Positions 1 to 7,187 of a stretch of DNA of 18,496 nucleotides are shown here, piece by piece. Position numbers and translations under genes: made by a program. Where the stretch lies: assembly GCA_023246565.1 (NCBI GenBank), contig JAHFIE010000013.1, positions 1 through 18,496 of the forward strand, read 5' to 3'. Position 1 is the stretch's first letter. Each line of letters begins with the position of its first letter. The notes under the pieces were generated by a model. It saw nothing but the letters and a program-made list of their open reading frames with translations, was not told the DNA's origin and did no database searches. The DNA is from Candidatus Magasanikiibacteriota bacterium. GTDB taxonomy: Bacteria > Patescibacteriota > Patescibacteriia > Magasanikbacterales > UBA922.

Positions 1-219
1 AAGGCAGAGAAAACATATTTAAAAAATATTTTGGTTACTACTGATGAAGAATTAGTCTCGAGTGATTTTATTGGCAATCCAGCTTCAGCTGTTGTAGATT
101 TACGATTAACCAATGTTGTTGACGGGAATTTAATAAAAATTGTTGCTTGGTATGATAATGAATGGGGATATGCCAATCGTTTGGTTGAGATGGCACAATT
201 TATTGGTCGTAAATCATGA
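1..219 (+). CDS. gap: glyceraldehyde-3-phosphate dehydrogenase, C-terminal end (5' partial)
   Basis: This is the last 72 codons of a type I GAPDH, which converts glyceraldehyde-3-phosphate, phosphate and NAD+ to 1,3-bisphosphoglycerate in the cytosol. The frame is open from base 1, so the gene starts upstream of the window. Recognisable family blocks are ELVSSDFIGNPASAVVD, then LTNVVDGNLIKIVAWYDNEWGYANR near the C terminus; the latter is the hallmark end of the catalytic domain, with the WYDNEWGY stretch. The catalytic Cys/His and the NAD-binding Rossmann fold lie outside the window. Its stop codon overlaps the pgk start (ATGA, 4 nt), so the two are very probably translationally coupled and catalyse consecutive glycolytic steps. 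Identity is secure from the C-terminal motifs alone. Confidence 0.96.
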   Translation, partial: KAEKTYLKNILVTTDEELVSSDFIGNPASAVVDLRLTNVVDGNLIKIVAWYDNEWGYANRLVEMAQFIGRKS

Positions 220-1430
220 GTATGGTTCGTTCACTACGCTCAGTAAAAAATATTTTTGGTAAAAAAGTTTTGGTACGGGTTGATACGAATGTACCTATTA
301 AAGACGGAAGAATTCTGGATGATACGCGAATCCGAGCCATCATTCCCACGCTTCAATTTCTCATCAAAAAAAAGGCTAAAATTATTATTATTGCACACCT
401 TGGACGTCCAGAGGGTGTTGTTGTTCCTAATCTAACATTAGATCCAATTGCTGTTCGTCTTGGACAATTATTGAAACGTCACATCGAAAAAATTCCATCT
501 GAAGATTGGAAAAAATCTTCGGGTATATTCAAGATGGTGCAAACAATGATCGAAGTGATGAAGCCAGGTCAGTTGGTCATGCTTGATAATATTCGTTTTT
601 CACCCGACGAAACTAATAATAAGGGGAATTTGGCTAAGCAGTTAGCCTCACTCGCAGATTTTTTCGTACAGGATGGTTTTTCTGTTTGTCATCGAGCAGA
701 TGCATCAGTTCTTGGAATAGCAAAGTTGTTGCCGAGCTACGCCGGATTATTATTGGTGAATGAACTGCAAGGATTAGATAAAATTTTTCACGCATCGCCC
801 CAACGTTTTTTGGTTATTCTTGGGGGGGCGAAGATGGAAACGAAATTACCGGTCTTAAAAAAATTTTTAAAGATCTCTGGAAATATCGTTGTTGGTGGTG
901 GTATTGCCAATACCATACTTGCTGCGCGAGGGTATGATGTTGGGGCTTCTCTTGTTGATAAAAATTTATTCGCAACCGCGAAACGTCTCGCACGCAATAA
1001 AAAAATTGTAATGCCTCATGATGTTGTCGTTGGTAATAAAGAGGGTACAAGTTGGCGGATCGTAACCGTTGATTCAAAACCACATGGGTTGTGTGAAAAG
1101 GACGAAGCAATTTTGGATATAGGTCCTGCAACCATAACGCTCGTTCGTAATTATATTGATAAAGCAAAAACTCTTGTTTGGAATGGCGCGCTCGGTTATT
1201 TTGAACAACAACCGTATGATGAAGGAACGTTTGCGGTTGCTCGTGCAATTGCGCAACGTCAACAAAAAGGAATTTTCAGTGTCGTAGGTGGTGGTGAGAC
1301 TGTCGAAGTTATCCAAGAATTAAATCTTAGTAAAAAATTTGGACTTGTTTCAACCGGTGGCGGTGCTATGCTAGAATTTTTAGCAGGTAATAAACTTCCG
1401 GGTATAAAAGTTTTGGAGCACAAGAGATAA
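216..1430 (+). CDS. pgk: phosphoglycerate kinase
   Basis: Transfers the acyl phosphate of 1,3-bisphosphoglycerate to ADP, giving 3-phosphoglycerate and ATP. At 404 aa it is the normal family length. Visible landmarks: RVDTNVP (21-27) and HLGRP (61-65) for substrate binding, NIRF (125-128), HRADAS (159-164), GGAK (203-206) in the nucleotide-binding half, WNGALGYFE (322-330), GGGET (358-362) and STGGGAMLEFL (379-389). Some positions are less usual: QDGFSVCHRAD replaces the common NDAFGxxHRAH, and WNGALG replaces WNGPMG. Both keep the key residues. The start overlaps the gap stop by 4 nt; a second ATG two codons downstream is an alternative start. There is no Shine-Dalgarno, which fits coupling to gap. 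A promoter for the next gene overlaps the end of this one. Confidence 0.97.
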   Translation: MSMVRSLRSVKNIFGKKVLVRVDTNVPIKDGRILDDTRIRAIIPTLQFLIKKKAKIIIIAHLGRPEGVVVPNLTLDPIAVRLGQLLKRHIEKIPSEDWKKSSGIFKMVQTMIEVMKPGQLVMLDNIRFSPDETNNKGNLAKQLASLADFFVQDGFSVCHRADASVLGIAKLLPSYAGLLLVNELQGLDKIFHASPQRFLVILGGAKMETKLPVLKKFLKISGNIVVGGGIANTILAARGYDVGASLVDKNLFATAKRLARNKKIVMPHDVVVGNKEGTSWRIVTVDSKPHGLCEKDEAILDIGPATITLVRNYIDKAKTLVWNGALGYFEQQPYDEGTFAVARAIAQRQQKGIFSVVGGGETVEVIQELNLSKKFGLVSTGGGAMLEFLAGNKLPGIKVLEHKR

Positions 1431-1441
1431 TGTGGTATAGT
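1413..1441 (+). promoter_or_regulatory. sigma-70-type promoter for the SIMPL-domain gene
   Basis: TTGGAG (1413-1418), a 17-nt spacer and TATAGT (1436-1441) form a good -35/-10 pair. TGG directly before the -10 makes it an extended -10 (TGGTATAGT). The -35 lies inside the last codons of pgk. Transcription would start near 1448, giving a leader of about 49 nt before the ATG at 1497. No terminator separates pgk from this gene, so readthrough from gap-pgk is also likely. Confidence 0.6.
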
Positions 1442-1496
1442 AGACGTAATACTTCTTCATTAACAAAACAATTTTTTAATCTTCAGTTTTAATTGT

Positions 1497-2315
1497 ATGT
1501 CTGTCAAAAAAAATTTTGATGTGGAGACCAACACTCCTCTATCGTTTTGGAATCTCTATGGAAGTATGGGACGCAAACTCATGGCTACGCTCATGGGTAT
1601 TCTTTTGGTTTATGGAATCGTATATTTAGCAACGCTGATTCGTAATAATCTTCGTACCCATGATGTTATTGGTATGGCAGATAAAATGGAACGAACGATT
1701 ACGGTTGAAGGCGAAGCAAAAGTAGCAGTTACCCCAGATATTGCGATTACTACTATGGGTATGACTGCTGAAGCCAAGACTGTATCTGAAGCCCAACAAA
1801 AAAATACTGATGTTATGAATACCTTATTGAGCCGGGTTAAAGCTTTGGGGGTTGATAAAAAAGACGCACAGACCACGAACTACAGTATTTTTCCGTTGTA
1901 TGATTATCAAAACGGAAAACAAACAATACGCAGTTATCAAGTGAGCCAGAGTGTTACCATTAAAATTCGTGATTTGACCAAGGCAAATGATATTATTGCG
2001 CTTGCCGGTGAAGTTGGTGCAAATAATGTGAGTGGGCTTCAGTTTACCGTGGATGATCGTGACGCGTACCGCGAAAAAGCTCGCCAACTAGCCCTTAAAA
2101 AAGTCGCGGAAAAACGTTTGGCATTGGCTCAGACATTGGGTGTTCGTCTCCAAAGTATTGTCAGTTACAATGAATATGAGACTTCGGGTGAGGGGAAAGC
2201 TAATTATGCTTATGGTGGTACGTTCGAGAATGTTGGTTCTGGCGCAGCACCGAGCATTGAGTCTGGCAGTACTGATATTGGCATGCATGTAAGTGTTATT
2301 TTTAGTGTTCAATAA
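1497..2315 (+). CDS. SIMPL (DUF541) domain protein, membrane-anchored
   Basis: A 272-aa protein with a short cytoplasmic N terminus, one hydrophobic segment (about residues 29-47, rich in L/I/V/Y) and an extracytoplasmic SIMPL domain (about 66-271). The domain shows the usual opening TITVEGEAKVAVTPDIA, followed by EAQQKNTDVMNTL, TTNYSIFPLYDY, SYQVSQSVTIKIRD and GANNVSGLQFTVDD. The family (BP26/OMP28, YggE-like) is a periplasmic or surface oligomeric protein of poorly known role, linked in other bacteria to oxidative stress or surface structures. No enzymatic residues are expected. The promoter in the end of pgk and the strong terminator just after the gene suggest a single-gene unit placed inside the glycolytic block. 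Its function with respect to glycolysis is unknown. The fold call is confident; the role is not. Confidence 0.9.
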   Translation: MSVKKNFDVETNTPLSFWNLYGSMGRKLMATLMGILLVYGIVYLATLIRNNLRTHDVIGMADKMERTITVEGEAKVAVTPDIAITTMGMTAEAKTVSEAQQKNTDVMNTLLSRVKALGVDKKDAQTTNYSIFPLYDYQNGKQTIRSYQVSQSVTIKIRDLTKANDIIALAGEVGANNVSGLQFTVDDRDAYREKARQLALKKVAEKRLALAQTLGVRLQSIVSYNEYETSGEGKANYAYGGTFENVGSGAAPSIESGSTDIGMHVSVIFSVQ

Positions 2316-2331
2316 ACTTTGGATTATCATG

Positions 2332-2363
2332 AAAACACGGTCTTACGAAAGGACCGTGTTTTT
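2332..2363 (+). terminator. Rho-independent terminator after the SIMPL gene
   Basis: A perfect 11-bp stem, AAAACACGGTC (2332-2342) with GACCGTGTTTT (2352-2362), encloses a 9-nt loop and is followed by a short T run. It lies 16 nt past the SIMPL stop. Since the stem is flanked by A on the left and T on the right, it could work in both directions. Confidence 0.88.
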
Positions 2364-2388
2364 GGTATACTGATTATTGTAGTATAAT
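2363..2388 (+). promoter_or_regulatory. promoter region for eno (two candidate -10 boxes)
   Basis: Immediately after the terminator there is an extended -10, TGGTATACT (box 2366-2371), with a weak -35 candidate TTACGA 17 nt upstream. This is the same TGGTATA(C/G)T arrangement as in the promoter at 1413-1441. A second -10-like box, TATAAT (2383-2388), overlaps the first base of the inverted repeat that follows. Either would start transcription at about 2378-2395, so the leader RNA would contain most or all of the 114-nt hairpin element before eno. Confidence 0.6.
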
Positions 2389-2501
2389 TTTTTACTATCA
2401 TATATTTTTATAGCCGAGGACCGAACCCGCAGCCCCAATGTAAAGCAGGGGCGTGAGGGCGCTTGCGTCCCGCAGGCATAAAAATATATGATAGTAAAAA
2501 A
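2388..2501 (+). repeat. 114-nt inverted-repeat element with structured GC-rich core in the eno leader
   Basis: The left arm (2388-2411) and right arm (2478-2501) are perfect 24-nt reverse complements and are almost pure A/T. The 66-nt interior (2412-2477) is strikingly GC-rich for this AT-rich genome. With one bulged A the stem continues for three more pairs (GCC/GGC). The interior can form two further hairpins: GCCCC (2432-2436) with GGGGC (2448-2452), extendable by CGC/GTG across a bulge, and GGGCG (2457-2461) with CGTCC (2466-2470, one G-U). The result is a three-way-junction-like fold. The element sits between the eno promoter and the likely eno start at 2525. It could be a cis-regulatory RNA leader or a MITE-like dispersed element with terminal inverted repeats. 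No target-site duplication is visible and no known riboswitch was recognised. Confidence 0.75.
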
Positions 2502-2524
2502 TGAGAAAAAATAATATTCATTTT

Positions 2525-3778
2525 ATGAAACAGGTTACTATCACAAAGATTGTTGCCCATGAAATTCTCGACTCTCGGGGCAATCCAACCGTCCGAGCTT
2601 CTCTTACTCTGTCAGACGGATCAGTCGGAATAGCTGCAGTACCAAGTGGTGCGTCAACCGGAACGCATGAGGCACTTGAACTTCGAGATGGTGCCAAACG
2701 ATATGGTGGTAAAGGAGTTCTTCAAGCAATTAAAAATGTTAATGGTCTTATTGCTAAGACATTACAAGGAAAAGAAACAGGTTCTCAACGAACGATTGAT
2801 GAGCTTATGCTCAAGCTCGATGGAACAGAAAATAAAAGTCGACTTGGTGCGAACGCTATCTTAGCAGTATCGCTTGCTCATGCTCGTGCTCTGGCTCTCA
2901 GTCAAAAAGTACCACTCTACGCCTGGATCAGAAAAAATTTTTCATTACCGGAAAAGACATGGCGATTACCCGTGCCAACCATGAATATAATAAACGGGGG
3001 AAGACATGCGAATAATGGTCTATCCATTCAAGAATTCATGATCGTGCCGATCAACCGTATTTTATCAGAACGTGTGCGTATTGGCGCAGAAGTATTTCAT
3101 GCTTTAGCGCAACTATTACACAAGAAAGGTTTTCGTACCGGTGTCGGAGATGAAGGTGGTTTTGCTCCAGAATTACCGAATAATGAACAGGCATTAAAAT
3201 TAATTATGCAGGCCATCAAGGATGCTGGATATGTGCCTGGGAAACATGTTGCTCTTGCCCTTGATATTGCGGCTTCGGAATTTTTTCGTAATGGCAAGTA
3301 TTATTTTGAAAATCCTAAGGAAGGTTGGACTGCTGATCACATGATTGAAACACTGCAATTGTGGGCTCATCGTTATCCGCTTATTTCGATTGAAGATGGT
3401 TTGGCCGAAGATGATTGGGTCTCATGGGCAAAATTAACCAAACGTTTGGGTAAGGATGTAGCATTGGTTGGTGATGATTTATTTGTTACGAACGTGAAAC
3501 GAATCCAACAAGGTATTGATCAAAATGTTGGGAACGCGGTTCTTATTAAGCTCAATCAAATTGGTACACTTTCCGAAACCATTGATGCGATTTATTTGGC
3601 TCGTAGTCATAAGTATCGCGTTTCCGTATCGCATCGGTCAGGTGAAACCGCAGATACGTTTATTGCGGATTTGGCTGTGGCCGTGAACGCGGAATTTATT
3701 AAGACCGGTTCATTATCTCGGTCTGAACGCGTGGAAAAATATAATCGGTTGATGGAGATTGAAGCTGAGATTTCTTAG
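2525..3778 (+). CDS. eno: enolase (phosphopyruvate hydratase)
   Basis: Interconverts 2-phosphoglycerate and phosphoenolpyruvate in the cytosol. The chosen start gives MKQVTITKIVAHEILDSRGNP, matching the usual enolase N terminus and a normal 417 aa. An in-frame ATG at 2501 would add eight unfamiliar residues and begin inside the inverted repeat, so it is less likely. Motifs: SGAST (41-45, mobile loop), NIINGGRHANN (154-164), GDEGGFAP (208-215, catalytic Glu 210), Mg ligands D247 (ALDIAAS), E290 (SIEDGL) and D317 (GDDLF), catalytic K342 (LIKLNQIGTL), SHRSGET (369-375) and IKTGSLSRSER (392-402). All active-site residues appear present. gpmI1 follows after 5 nt, so the two are co-transcribed and act on adjacent reactions. 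There is no Shine-Dalgarno; the start is preceded by an A/T-rich stretch. Confidence 0.97.
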   Translation: MKQVTITKIVAHEILDSRGNPTVRASLTLSDGSVGIAAVPSGASTGTHEALELRDGAKRYGGKGVLQAIKNVNGLIAKTLQGKETGSQRTIDELMLKLDGTENKSRLGANAILAVSLAHARALALSQKVPLYAWIRKNFSLPEKTWRLPVPTMNIINGGRHANNGLSIQEFMIVPINRILSERVRIGAEVFHALAQLLHKKGFRTGVGDEGGFAPELPNNEQALKLIMQAIKDAGYVPGKHVALALDIAASEFFRNGKYYFENPKEGWTADHMIETLQLWAHRYPLISIEDGLAEDDWVSWAKLTKRLGKDVALVGDDLFVTNVKRIQQGIDQNVGNAVLIKLNQIGTLSETIDAIYLARSHKYRVSVSHRSGETADTFIADLAVAVNAEFIKTGSLSRSERVEKYNRLMEIEAEIS

Positions 3779-3783
3779 TTGAT

Positions 3784-5352
3784 ATGAATAAGTCGTCTTT
3801 AACTTCTAACCCCACCGTCCTCATCATCCTCGACGGCTTTGGTCTGGCCGATGTACAACATCCAGGAAACGCGATTACACCAGCAACAGCGCCGCATATT
3901 TTTGGGTATTTAAAAAAATATCCGTATACCACGCTCAAAGCTCATGGCAAAGATGTGGGTCTTTTTACTGGACAAGAAGGGAATTCTGAGGCCGGACATT
4001 TTAATATTGGTGCTGGCCGAGTCGTAGAACAAGATTTGGTTCGAATTTCTGATGCAATTAAAGATGGTACTTTTTTTAAAAATGAAGCTTTTACCCAAGC
4101 TTTGCATCATGCAGAATCACATCACGCCGCCATTCATGTCATGGGATTACTTACCAATGGCCAAAGCGCCCATGCTCACCCCGAACACTTGTACGCTTTG
4201 CTTGATTATTTGCGTCAGCATAAATTTTATAGTGTTGTTTTGCATTTATTTACGGATGGACGTGATTCATCACCACATTCTGCCATTACCCATTTGAAAC
4301 GTTTGCGTAAGTACATGAAAAATAATGAAAAAATTGGGACAGTCATGGGACGATTTTATGCCATGGATCGGAATAAATTGTGGGAAAGAACCGAGGCAGC
4401 ATATAACGCTATCGTGCTTGGTCAAGCTGCACAAACAGCAGAAAGCGCAGAAGAAGCCATTAGTCATGGTTATAATCGTGGTGAAACTGATGAATATATT
4501 TCTCCAACCGTTATTTTGGAAAATAATAAACCAATTGCAAAAATAAATGATCATGATGTGATCTATTTTTTTAACGCACGAAGTGATCGTGCGCGTCAGA
4601 TTACCAAGGCTTTTGTTCAGTCAAAATTTACTGCGGAAAATCCCGGCGCTTTTAAACGAAATCGTTGGCCCAAAGATATTCGATTTGTTGCCATGACTGA
4701 CTTTGGTCCTGATTTGCCTGATATTTATACAGCTTTTCCAAGTCCAGATGTAAAAAATAGTTTGGCAAAAGCAATCGGTGAACAGGCGCGACAATTGTAT
4801 ATTTCTGAGACTGAAAAGTACGCGCACATTACCTATTTTATTAATGGTGGTTATGCCCAACCTATTAATGGTGAGGTAAGGGAGCTCGTTTCTTCGGGAG
4901 ACACGTATTCATACGCAGATAAACCACGTATGCATTCAGCAGAAGTTACCAAAAGGATTCTTGATCATCTTCGTCATCATCGGTATGATTTTGTGGCAGT
5001 AAATTTTCCGAATGCTGATATGGTAGGCCATACTGGAGATTTTGGGGCAACATGTAAAGCTGTTAGAGCAATTGATCGGCATGTCAATCAGATTGTTTCT
5101 TTTGTTTTGAAACGACATGGCCAGGTGATTATTACAGCTGATCATGGGAACGCTGAAGTAATGTATAATCCAAACAATGGAGAAATGGATACAGAACATA
5201 CTACAAATCCGGTGCCGTTTATTGTTGTTCGTGACACCATGAAAACTTTTCATCTGAAATCTGGTCGTCTGGCTGATGTGGCGCCAACGGTTCTTGCTTT
5301 AATGGGCATAATAAAACCAAAAGAAATGACCGGGAAATCTTTACTTTATTGA
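3784..5352 (+). CDS. gpmI: 2,3-bisphosphoglycerate-independent phosphoglycerate mutase, copy 1
   Basis: Interconverts 3- and 2-phosphoglycerate via a phosphoserine intermediate with two Mn2+ ions. At 522 aa it is full-length. Judged by family motifs, the metal and catalytic residues are all there: D17 (LDGFG), S68 (GNSEAGHFNIGAGR), D412 and H416 (NADMVGHTG), D453 and H454 (TADHGNAE), H472 (DTEHTTNPVP). Substrate residues appear too: H130, R160-D161 (DGRDSS), R190/R196 (GRFYAMDRNKLW), R266/R269 (ARSDRARQ) and K345 (ETEKYAH). It is the more divergent copy: NARSDRA replaces NFRPDRA, TNGQSAHAH replaces the usual SDGGVHSH, and the PSPKV block is absent (SSGDTYSYADK). It lies 5 nt after eno. A second gpmI follows 257 nt downstream. 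It probably is a working enzyme, but a specialised or regulatory role is possible. Confidence 0.94.
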   Translation: MNKSSLTSNPTVLIILDGFGLADVQHPGNAITPATAPHIFGYLKKYPYTTLKAHGKDVGLFTGQEGNSEAGHFNIGAGRVVEQDLVRISDAIKDGTFFKNEAFTQALHHAESHHAAIHVMGLLTNGQSAHAHPEHLYALLDYLRQHKFYSVVLHLFTDGRDSSPHSAITHLKRLRKYMKNNEKIGTVMGRFYAMDRNKLWERTEAAYNAIVLGQAAQTAESAEEAISHGYNRGETDEYISPTVILENNKPIAKINDHDVIYFFNARSDRARQITKAFVQSKFTAENPGAFKRNRWPKDIRFVAMTDFGPDLPDIYTAFPSPDVKNSLAKAIGEQARQLYISETEKYAHITYFINGGYAQPINGEVRELVSSGDTYSYADKPRMHSAEVTKRILDHLRHHRYDFVAVNFPNADMVGHTGDFGATCKAVRAIDRHVNQIVSFVLKRHGQVIITADHGNAEVMYNPNNGEMDTEHTTNPVPFIVVRDTMKTFHLKSGRLADVAPTVLALMGIIKPKEMTGKSLLY

Positions 5353-5390
5353 GATGAAGATTTTTTGCCCAATTTTTATTCATAGTCTTT

Positions 5391-5462
5391 GTCATTCTGG
5401 CGAAAGCCAGAATCTAGTATTTATCGAATTCAATACTGGATTCTGACTTTCGTCAGAATGAC
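5391..5462. repeat. 72-nt palindromic dispersed-repeat element (GTCATTC...GAATGAC)
   Basis: The left arm begins GTCATTCTGGCGAAAGCC and the right arm ends TTTCGTCAGAATGAC. The 24-nt arms (5391-5414 and 5439-5462) are reverse complements with two mismatches. Inside them AGTATT and AATACT extend the stem, so nearly the whole unit can fold into one hairpin. It resembles the GTCATTCCCGCGAAAGCGGGAAT type of intergenic repeat found in many bacterial genomes (known from general experience, not searched here). It lies 38 nt after gpmI1 and could also act as an mRNA 3'-end structure. Confidence 0.82.
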
Positions 5463-5580
5463 ATTATTCAAGACGGAATCCCGACTGAAGTTTACCCGGC
5501 TCTGGCGAGCCAAAATGACATTATTCAGCTTTGGATTTTCACTGGAGTTTGTCCCGAATCCATGTCAGGGGATCCCTGTG
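5457..5580. repeat. decayed repeat mosaic between the two gpmI genes
   Basis: AATGACATTATTCA occurs twice, at 5457-5470 and 5514-5527, marking repeated unit boundaries. Between and after them are degenerate palindromes: GGCTC-TGGC-GAGCC (5498-5511) and CAGGGGATCCCTG (about 5566-5578). Two pieces, GAAGTTTACCC (near 5487) and GGAGTTTGTCCCGA (near 5544), resemble the GGAGTTTACCCCGA segment inserted in valS at 10867. Together with the 72-nt hairpin, this repeat material occupies most of the 257-nt gap. The remaining A/T-rich 28 nt before gpmI2 include TATAAC (5599-5604), a weak -10 candidate with no matching -35. Confidence 0.65.
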
Positions 5581-5609
5581 GATTTTAATAATTTTATTTA
5601 TAACTTTAT

Positions 5610-7187
5610 ATGTCTCGACCAAAACCACTCGTTCTTGCTGTCTTGGATGGCTGGGGAGTTGCTCCTGCCAGTGATGGTAATGCGATTGCCCGGGCTAATC
5701 TCCCCAATTGGCAAAAATTTATTCGGGAATATCCAACCATGACCCTCTATGCTTCGGGTAATGAGGTTGGTTTGTCATTTGGTGAAATGGGTAATTCTGA
5801 AGTCGGCCATTTGAACATTGGTGCAGGGCGAGTGTATTATCAAACATTCCCGAGAATTAATAAGGATATTGCTGATGGTAGTTTTTTTAAAAATAAAGCC
5901 TTGGTTGGTGCAGTGGAACATGCCAAAAAAAAAGATACTACCCTTCATCTTATTGGGCTTGTGAGTCCGGGAAATGTCCATGCCAGTCAAGATCATCTCT
6001 ATGCTCTCTTGAAATTAGCTAAACAGCAAAAAATAAAAAATGTTGCGATTCACGCGATTTTAGACGGACGGGATACGATCTTTAACACCGCAGGTGATTT
6101 TATTAAAGCACTGCAATCAAAAATAAAAGAGATTGGTGTGGGTAAAATTGCTTCATTGTCGGGTCGGTACTATGCTATGGATCGCGACAACCGTTGGGAT
6201 CGAATTGAAAAAGCTTATCGTGCTATGGTTGAAGGTAAGGCGAGTACCTATGCCAAAGATCCTCTCAAAGCCATAAAGGAATCATATGCCAAAGAAGTTT
6301 ATGATGAAGAATTTGTTCCAACCGTAATTGGTGAAGAAGGAGAACCAACCGCAATGGTTCAAGATGGTGATGCCGTGATTTATTTTAATTTTCGTCCTGA
6401 TCGAGCCCGACAGCTTACTGAAGCTTTTGTCCTCCCGAGTTTTGCTAAATTTGATCGACCCCGTATCAAAGATTTTGAATTTGTAACCATGACAGAATAT
6501 GAAAAGGAAATTCCGGTTACGGTCGCGTATCCACCAAATGTTGTTCATCATTGTTTGGCAGAAGTTATTAGTGATAAAGGTTTGAAACAGTACCATATTG
6601 CTGAGACTGAAAAATACGCCCACATTACGTTTTTCCTGAATGGCACGGTTGAAGATGCTTTTCCTCGTGAGGATCGTAAAATTATTCCATCGCCAAAAGT
6701 ACCTTCCTATGACAAAGAACCGGCTATGTCAGCTGAAGCAATTACGAAAGCAGTGGTGAAAGCAATTGAGAGCGAGGACTACGACGTGATCATGCTCAAT
6801 TTTGCCAATGCAGATATGGTTGCTCATACGGGGAAATTAAAGCCAACCATAGAAGGATGTGAGGTCGTTGATAAATGTCTTGGTACCATTGCTGAACACA
6901 CCTTGGCTCACAAAGGAGTGTTGGTTATTACTGCTGATCATGGTAATGGAGAAGAATTAGTGAATTTACAAACCAGTGAAATCGATAAAGAACATAGTAC
7001 CAACCCGGTTCCTTTGATTATCATTGGTGAAGAATACCACGGTAAAACCGGACCTGCTGGTGATCCGCCAGATGGTGATCTTAGTTTGCTCCATCCTGTT
7101 GGTATGCTCGCTGATGTGGCACCGACTGTGCTTTCAATTTTGGGGATCAAACCACCGAGTGAAATGACGGGCCGTGCACTTATGTAA
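5610..7187 (+). CDS. gpmI: 2,3-bisphosphoglycerate-independent phosphoglycerate mutase, copy 2
   Basis: A second full-length (525 aa) iPGM, closer to the typical family pattern than copy 1. Metal and catalytic residues by motif: D13 (LDGWG), S63 (GNSEVGHLNIGAGR), D402 and H406 (NADMVAHTG), D443 and H444 (TADHGNGE), H462 (DKEHSTNPVP). Substrate residues: H124, R154-D155 (LDGRDT), R186/R192 (GRYYAMDRDNRW), R262/R265 (NFRPDRARQ) and K335 (ETEKYAH). The PSPKV motif is kept (360-364). A loop rich in Gly/Pro/Asp (about 478-498) is inserted before the conserved GMLADVAPTVL, relative to commonly seen family members. It is separated from copy 1 by repeat DNA and probably has its own transcript. Its stop overlaps the stop of the convergent DHH-like gene by 8 nt. 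The low divergence from family consensus suggests this is the main housekeeping mutase. Confidence 0.96.
   Translation: MSRPKPLVLAVLDGWGVAPASDGNAIARANLPNWQKFIREYPTMTLYASGNEVGLSFGEMGNSEVGHLNIGAGRVYYQTFPRINKDIADGSFFKNKALVGAVEHAKKKDTTLHLIGLVSPGNVHASQDHLYALLKLAKQQKIKNVAIHAILDGRDTIFNTAGDFIKALQSKIKEIGVGKIASLSGRYYAMDRDNRWDRIEKAYRAMVEGKASTYAKDPLKAIKESYAKEVYDEEFVPTVIGEEGEPTAMVQDGDAVIYFNFRPDRARQLTEAFVLPSFAKFDRPRIKDFEFVTMTEYEKEIPVTVAYPPNVVHHCLAEVISDKGLKQYHIAETEKYAHITFFLNGTVEDAFPREDRKIIPSPKVPSYDKEPAMSAEAITKAVVKAIESEDYDVIMLNFANADMVAHTGKLKPTIEGCEVVDKCLGTIAEHTLAHKGVLVITADHGNGEELVNLQTSEIDKEHSTNPVPLIIIGEEYHGKTGPAGDPPDGDLSLLHPVGMLADVAPTVLSILGIKPPSEMTGRALM

Noticed and set aside
814..1248. 144-codon minus-strand frame antisense to pgk
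   Set aside because: The composition is odd (many His/Gln/Tyr) with no recognisable motif, and the opposite strand carries an unmistakable full-length pgk.
2412..2477. GC-rich core of the leader element as a tRNA or tRNA fragment
   Set aside because: GAACCC resembles part of a T-arm, but no acceptor, D or anticodon arms or CCA could be assembled.
2388..2501. The eno leader hairpin as an intrinsic terminator
   Set aside because: No T run follows the right arm on either strand in terminator position, and a strong terminator already lies at 2332-2363.
2501..2524. Upstream ATG as the enolase start
   Set aside because: It would add eight residues not typical of enolase and begin within the right arm of the inverted repeat. 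The ATG at 2525 gives the standard N terminus.
5389..5742. 117-codon open frame on + strand between the gpmI genes
   Set aside because: It runs through the palindromic repeat mosaic and then out of frame into gpmI2. The N-terminal peptide is the translation of the repeat, not a protein family.
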